A DNA stretch of 64,000 nt from JAPPHA01 sp963662815 (GTDB taxonomy: Bacteria > Pseudomonadota > Alphaproteobacteria > Rhodobacterales > Rhodobacteraceae), in assembly GCA_963662815.2 (NCBI GenBank), contig CAXXWA010000012.1, positions 1-64,000 on the forward strand. Direction: 5' to 3'. This document shows positions 59,450 through 64,000 of this stretch, in pieces; within the stretch, counting starts at the first letter, position 1, and every line of letters starts with the position of its first letter. A program made the translations under genes and the position numbers. The notes below the pieces were generated by a model. It saw only the letters and a program-made list of their open reading frames with translations, was not told where the DNA came from and did not search any database.

Positions 59450-60328
59450 ATGACGAAGGAAGAAGCCCTTGAGAAGGCCGCGGGACTTCCCTGCTGGGAC
59501 GAACCCGGCGAGCCGGAACTGCTCCCGGGCGGGATCACGAACCTGAATGTCCGGATCGACGACAGCCGCGGCGCCTATGTGGTGCGGTTAGGCGACGACA
59601 TTCCCGTTCACGGCGTGATGCGGTGGAACGAGGTCGCGATCATGCGCGCCGCCCACGAAGCCGGAATTTCGCCGGGCGTTCGCTACCACGAGCCCGGCGT
59701 CATCGTGATCGAATACATCGCCGGGCGAAGCTGCACGGAGGCGGATGTGCGCGACCCGTCCCGTCTCGACCGAATCACGGATCTTGTCAGAAACTGCCAC
59801 CGCGAAGTTCCGAAGCGCCTTCGAGGTCCCGTCCTGACCTTTTGGGTCTTCCACGTGATCCGCGACTATGCCGCGACGCTTCGGTCGGACGGCTCGCCCC
59901 ACGCGGGCCTGCTCTCCGGGATGCTCGAGACCGCGGCCATGCTCGAGACCGCGGTCGGTCCGGTCGAGATCGCGCTCGGCCACAACGATCTCCTGGCCGC
60001 CAACATCCTCGAAGACGGCGAGCGACTCTGGCTGATCGACTGGGAATACGGTGGCTTCAACTCGCCGCTCTTCGACCTCGGCGGGCTTGCAACCAACAAC
60101 GGACTCTCCGAGTCGCAGGAACGCGCCGTATTGGAGAGGTATTTCGAGGCCCCAGCCGATTCCTGCTGGCGGTCCTACCAGGCGATGAAATGCGCTTCCC
60201 TGATGCGCGAGACCCTGTGGTCCATGGTCTCGGAAATCCATTCCGCGATCGACTTCGACTACGGCGGGTACACGGCGGAAAACCTGTCGCGCCTAGAGTC
60301 GGCCCTGGCGGACTTCCGCAACGTCTGA
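59450..60328 (+). CDS. Choline/ethanolamine kinase-like phosphotransferase (APH fold)
   Basis: This 292-residue protein of the aminoglycoside-phosphotransferase/choline-kinase fold has the catalytic loop ALGHNDLLAANIL (His-x-Asp...Asn) and metal-binding LIDWEYGGFNSPLFDLGGLA. The N-terminal lobe contains GGITNLNVRIDDSRGAYVVR, which matches choline kinases. It would phosphorylate choline or a related amino alcohol. It starts the + strand group leading to the dimethylglycine/sarcosine dehydrogenase-like gene, 7 bases away. A short duplication (MLETAA, MLETAV) lies at about residue 163. Confidence 0.85.
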   Translation: MTKEEALEKAAGLPCWDEPGEPELLPGGITNLNVRIDDSRGAYVVRLGDDIPVHGVMRWNEVAIMRAAHEAGISPGVRYHEPGVIVIEYIAGRSCTEADVRDPSRLDRITDLVRNCHREVPKRLRGPVLTFWVFHVIRDYAATLRSDGSPHAGLLSGMLETAAMLETAVGPVEIALGHNDLLAANILEDGERLWLIDWEYGGFNSPLFDLGGLATNNGLSESQERAVLERYFEAPADSCWRSYQAMKCASLMRETLWSMVSEIHSAIDFDYGGYTAENLSRLESALADFRNV

Positions 60329-60335
60329 CTCGCCC

Positions 60336-62768
60336 GTGACCCTTCCGAAATCCGCCAAGGTCATCGTCGCAGGCGGCGGAATCATCGGCTGCTCGACCGC
60401 CTACCACTTGGGGCGGATGGGTTGCGAGACCCTGCTTCTCGAGAAGTCGCGGCTCACGTCCGGCTCGACCTGGCATGCCGCGGGCCTCGTCGGGCAGCTG
60501 CGCTCGCATGCCAACGTGACGCGGCTACTCGGCTACTCGGTGGAACTCTACGCGGGGCTGGAGGCCGAAACCGGCCTTTCGACCGGCTGGAAGATGAACG
60601 GCGGGCTGCGCCTCGCCTGCAGCGCCGAGCGCTGGAGCGAAGTCAGGCGACAGGCCACGTCGGCGCGGTCGTTCGGGCTCGAAATGAACTTGCTGACGGC
60701 CGCGGAGGCTCGCGAACTGTGGCCGCTCATGACGATCGACGACGTGGTCGGTGCGGCCTTCCTGCCCGGCGACGGGCAGGCGAATCCGTCCGACATCGCT
60801 CTTGCGCTGGCGAAGGGCGCGCGGGCGGCCGGCGTCATCGTCCGCGAGAACACGGCGGTTACGGGAATCAGGATCGCGGACGGAAGGGTGACAGGCGTAG
60901 AAACCGCGGCGGGACCGGTCGACTGCGAGACGCTCGTGCTGTGCTGCGGCCAGTGGACGCGGGCGCTCGCGGCAAGGGCCGGTGTCTGCGTCCCGCTCGC
61001 ATCGCTTTGTCACCAGTACATGGTGAGCGAGCCGTTCGGTGTCCCAGCCGGACTTCCGACGCTCCGAGATCCCGACAGGCTGACCTACTACAAGGAGGAG
61101 GTCGGCGGGCTCGTCATGGGCGGATACGAGCCGGATCCCGCGCCCTGGGCGGCGGACGGCATCCCGGAACCGTTCGAGTTCGCGCTGCTCGACAGCGACT
61201 TCGAACAGTTCGAGCAGATCGTCCGGCTGTCGCTTCCGCGCGTGCCGGCTCTCGCGGAGGCGGGCGTCCGGAAGCTGATCAACGCCCCGGAGAGCTTCAC
61301 GCCGGACGGCAACTTCATCCTCGGCCCGGCGCCGGAGGCGGAAAACGTCTACGTCGGCGCCGGCTTCAACGCATTCGGGATCGCGGCAGGCGGCGGCGCC
61401 GGCATGGCACTGGCGGAATGGGCGGCGCGCGGCGAACCGCCCTACGACCTCTGGCCGGTCGACATCCGCCGTTTCGGCCGGCCGCACTTCGACGCGGATT
61501 GGGTGCGCAAGCGCACCGTGGAGGCCTACGCCGGACACTACGCCATGGCCTGGCCGTCCGCGGAATGCGAGAGCGGCCGCCCCTTCCGCAAGTCGCCGCT
61601 CTACCATGCGCTGACGGGCGCGGGGGCCGTCTTCGGGGAGAAGCTCGGCTGGGAGCGGGCGAACTGGTTCGCGGAACCGGGCGAAGAGGCGCGCGACATC
61701 CACACCTACGGGCGGGGGAACTGGCACGACGCCGTGGGCCGCGAGCACAGGGCGGCGCGCGCAGGGGCGGCGCTCTTCGACCAGTCGTCCTTCGCAAAGT
61801 ACCTTCTTGAGGGGCCGGACGCGGAAGCCGCCCTCGGCTGGCTGGCGGCGAACCGGGTCGACCGGGAACCGGGATCCGTCGTCTACACGCAGATGCTGAA
61901 TGCCCGGGGCGGCATCGAGTGCGACCTGACCTGCGCGCGCATGGACCGGGACGCGTACTACATCGTCACCGGCACCGGCTCCGCGACCCGGGACTTCGAC
62001 TGGATCCGGCGCAACGTCCCGTCGGGCATGGACGCCCGCCTCCGCGATGTCACGTTGTCGCATGCCGTCCTTTCGCTGCAGGGCCCGGAAGCGCGCGGCA
62101 TTCTTGAGTCCGCCACGCGCGACGATGTGAGCAACTCCGGCTTCCCGCTTCGCAGCTGGAAGCGGATCGCGGTCTCCGGCGCCCCCGTCACCGCCATTCG
62201 CGTCAGCTACGTCGGCGAACTGGGATTCGAATTGCACGTGCCGGTCGAGTTCGCGGAGACCGTGTACGAGGCGCTGCACGCGGCGGGCAGGGGCCGGGGG
62301 CTCAGAAACGCCGGCTACCGCGCAATAGAGACCTTGCGCCTCGAGAGGGGATGCCGGGCCTGGGGATCCGACATCGGGCCGGACCACACGCCGGTCGAGG
62401 CCGGGCTGGGTTGGGCCGCGAAAACGGAGTCGGGCGAAGACTTCCTGGGCCGTTCGGCGATTCTGCGGCAACGCGACCGGGGCGTTTCGAAGATGCTCGC
62501 CACCTTCACCACGGTGCCGGACGTAACTCTCTCGGGCGGCGAGACGGTCATCCGGAACGGGGAGCGCTGCGGTTGGCTGACCTCGGGCGGATACGGGCAC
62601 TGGATCGGCAAGTCGATCGGGATGGGCTATGTCCGCGACCAGTCCGGTGTCGACCGCCGCCACGTGCTTTCCGGAAGCTATGAACTCGAGGCGGCGACAA
62701 TCCGCATCCCAGCGGAAGTGACGCTTGCGCCGCTCCATGACCCGCGGGGTGCTCGGCAGAACTCATGA
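60336..62768 (+). CDS. Dimethylglycine/sarcosine dehydrogenase-like FAD and GcvT-domain enzyme
   Basis: This 810-residue two-domain protein is typical of the family. The N-terminal half is a DAO-type FAD oxidoreductase (VIVAGGGIIGCSTAYHLGRM; His in STWHAAGL marks the site of covalent flavin in relatives; NFILGPAPEAENVYVGAGFN). The C-terminal half (about 430-800) is a GcvT/aminomethyltransferase fold that passes the one-carbon unit to tetrahydrofolate (RGGIECDLTCARMDRDAYYI, VSYVGELGFELHVPVE, PVEAGLGWAAK). It demethylates N-methylglycines. It starts at GTG, 7 bases after the kinase gene, so both are co-transcribed. Exact substrate is inferred. Confidence 0.92.
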   Translation: MTLPKSAKVIVAGGGIIGCSTAYHLGRMGCETLLLEKSRLTSGSTWHAAGLVGQLRSHANVTRLLGYSVELYAGLEAETGLSTGWKMNGGLRLACSAERWSEVRRQATSARSFGLEMNLLTAAEARELWPLMTIDDVVGAAFLPGDGQANPSDIALALAKGARAAGVIVRENTAVTGIRIADGRVTGVETAAGPVDCETLVLCCGQWTRALAARAGVCVPLASLCHQYMVSEPFGVPAGLPTLRDPDRLTYYKEEVGGLVMGGYEPDPAPWAADGIPEPFEFALLDSDFEQFEQIVRLSLPRVPALAEAGVRKLINAPESFTPDGNFILGPAPEAENVYVGAGFNAFGIAAGGGAGMALAEWAARGEPPYDLWPVDIRRFGRPHFDADWVRKRTVEAYAGHYAMAWPSAECESGRPFRKSPLYHALTGAGAVFGEKLGWERANWFAEPGEEARDIHTYGRGNWHDAVGREHRAARAGAALFDQSSFAKYLLEGPDAEAALGWLAANRVDREPGSVVYTQMLNARGGIECDLTCARMDRDAYYIVTGTGSATRDFDWIRRNVPSGMDARLRDVTLSHAVLSLQGPEARGILESATRDDVSNSGFPLRSWKRIAVSGAPVTAIRVSYVGELGFELHVPVEFAETVYEALHAAGRGRGLRNAGYRAIETLRLERGCRAWGSDIGPDHTPVEAGLGWAAKTESGEDFLGRSAILRQRDRGVSKMLATFTTVPDVTLSGGETVIRNGERCGWLTSGGYGHWIGKSIGMGYVRDQSGVDRRHVLSGSYELEAATIRIPAEVTLAPLHDPRGARQNS

Positions 62769-63152
62769 GGGGGCGCCGAGGATACGGGAGCGCGGTTCCG
62801 CCTCTCCCGAACCGGAAACTGTCGATGCCCGCCGCCCCGGCGCCGCCCCGGCGCCGCGACTGGAGAGGACCGGAGAATCACGGCCGGCGGACGGCGGGCA
62901 GGCGGAAATCGAATGTTCGCGCCGCGCGATCTCCGATGCGCGGATTTCGTCTTTCTTCAGGCTTGCCTTGCATTTGCGCAGCCGTTACGGCAGGCGGAAT
63001 GCGCCAGGCGCGGGCGAACCCGCCGCGGCCCCGCACGACTGCGGACGGGCGATCTGGCGGCATGGTGCGTTTCCGGGAAGTCGGGGCATCATCGCGGGCG
63101 CGGACCGGCGCAAGGGGTACGGCCGGATGGAAACGGAATTGAGCGGCGTCCG
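62769..63152. other. Intergenic stretch before the oxidoreductase gene
   Basis: No gene or strong structure recognised in about 385 bases. Confidence 0.4.
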
Positions 63153-64000
63153 ATGGCGATGAACACGGGATTGCGCGTAGGGGTCATCGGCTGCGGGGCC
63201 TGGGGGAAGAACCTCGTTCGCAACTTCTCCGAAATGGGCGTCCTGTCCGCTGTCAGCGACATATACGGCCCGACCGCAAGGGACATGTCGGAACGCTTTT
63301 CGGTTCCCGCGCTGTCGGCCGAGTCACTCTTCTCTTCCGGCGCGGCCGATGCGGTCGCGATCGCGGTTCCGGCGGAAGATCATGCCGATCTGGCGCTGCA
63401 GGCGATCGCTGCGGGCAAGCACGTGTTCGTGGAAAAGCCGATCGCGGTTTGCGAAGCCGACGCCGGGCGTATGGCGGCTGCTGCTGCCGACCGCAACCTG
63501 ATCCTTATGGTCGGCCATGTGCTGCGCTATCATCCGTGCTTTCGGGAGCTTCTTGAAGCGGTGCGTTCGGGAAAGATCGGGCGCCTCGCCTACATCTACA
63601 CGTCGCGAGCGGACAACAGGTCGCTTCGGCGCAACGAGAACGCGCTCTGGGGCTTCGCGCCGCACGACGTGTCGATGATCCTGGCGTTGGCCGGCGAGAT
63701 GCCGAAGAGGGTAGCCGCCACCGGCGATGCCGTTCCGGGACGGCCGGGCGCAGACATAGCCGTGGCCGGGCTCGAGTTTCCGGGGGGCGCGAAGGGCCAT
63801 GTCTTCGTGTCCTGGTACAACCACGTCAAGCAGCAGGAACTCGTCGTCGCCGGAGAGAATGGCGTGATCGTGTTCGACGACCGCGCAGAGTGGCCGAACA
63901 AGCTCGCGTACTTCCCGCATCGCGGCCAGACGGACGGCGCGGCGCCGGCTCCCGAGCCGATCGTTGTGGAACGGGGAGAACCGCTGCGCATCGAATGCGA
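63153..64000 (+). CDS. Gfo/Idh/MocA-family oxidoreductase, 3'-truncated by window edge
   Basis: About 282 residues are visible of a sugar-type NAD(P)-dependent dehydrogenase. The Rossmann loop GVIGCGAWGKNLVRNF is followed by AIAVPAEDHADLALQAIAAG and the signature HVFVEKPIAV with the catalytic Lys. The C-terminal fold begins AYIYTSRADNRSLRRNENAL, then WGFAPHDVSMILALAG with the conserved His-Asp pair. The closest relatives by feel are nucleotide-sugar C3-dehydrogenases of the WlbA type, suggesting a role in surface polysaccharide synthesis. The end lies beyond the window. Confidence 0.9.
   Translation, partial: MAMNTGLRVGVIGCGAWGKNLVRNFSEMGVLSAVSDIYGPTARDMSERFSVPALSAESLFSSGAADAVAIAVPAEDHADLALQAIAAGKHVFVEKPIAVCEADAGRMAAAAADRNLILMVGHVLRYHPCFRELLEAVRSGKIGRLAYIYTSRADNRSLRRNENALWGFAPHDVSMILALAGEMPKRVAATGDAVPGRPGADIAVAGLEFPGGAKGHVFVSWYNHVKQQELVVAGENGVIVFDDRAEWPNKLAYFPHRGQTDGAAPAPEPIVVERGEPLRIEC

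Overview
The window is GC-rich and reads as an alphaproteobacterium. The replication initiator is of the replication initiator protein A (RPA) type, the relaxase-helicase is of the rhizobial TraA type, tripartite tricarboxylate (TTT) and polyamine-type ABC transporter genes are present, and there is a large sarcosine/dimethylglycine dehydrogenase-like gene. The order cannot be fixed from this sequence. It contains no rRNA gene and one tRNA-like gene.

Region 1 (1-18.3 kb) is plasmid-like accessory DNA. It holds a TraA relaxase-helicase running in from the left, a ParA/ribbon-helix-helix partition pair, a type IIG-like restriction-modification enzyme, a tyrosine integrase, two predicted nucleases, and a RepA-type initiator with three iterons. 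Between the integrase and repA lies the most interesting locus, a four-gene ubiquitin-like conjugation operon (10560-13090, - strand): a Multi_ubiq-type modifier, an E2 of the prokaryotic family E type, a fused JAB protease-E1/ThiF protein, and a DUF6527-type protein. It is divergently paired with an XRE regulator and an ImmA/IrrE metallopeptidase. Remnants of IS30, Tn3 and an integrase surround it, as expected of a defence/mobile island built by repeated insertion.

Region 2 (18.3-25.6 kb) is transposon territory. A complete 3.8-kb element of the Tn402/Mu/Tn7 type carries a serine resolvase, a DDE transposase and an AAA ATPase. It is bounded by near-identical 162-bp inverted repeats and a perfect 6-bp target duplication. 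Next to it is a frameshifted IS4-type transposase fused to a DUF4338/DruA-like domain.

Region 3 (25.9-35.2 kb) is decaying chromosomal DNA. An NCS2 permease, a glutamine-synthetase-family gene, a class I amidotransferase, tctA, tctC and a HigB-like toxin are all broken by frameshifts or stop codons. TctB and a HigA-like antitoxin look whole. An atypical glycine-like tRNA lies in this stretch.

Region 4 (35.6-64 kb) is mostly intact core or metabolic DNA: upp, a STAS-domain protein, amtB, an EF-G-like GTPase, an HtrA protease, a LytTR membrane regulator, a DUF2141 protein, a carotenoid oxygenase, a NavBac-type sodium channel, a peroxiredoxin-like protein, and a three-gene RND/LolA-like/beta-barrel operon. 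After a dehydrogenase and a broken IS30 copy come a polyamine-type ABC transporter (periplasmic binding protein plus two permeases), a choline-kinase-like gene, the dimethylglycine/sarcosine dehydrogenase-like enzyme and a Gfo/Idh/MocA oxidoreductase cut by the right edge. The last group looks like uptake and breakdown of methylated amines or polyamines.

The many long open frames lying antisense to these genes are a product of the high GC content and were not annotated.
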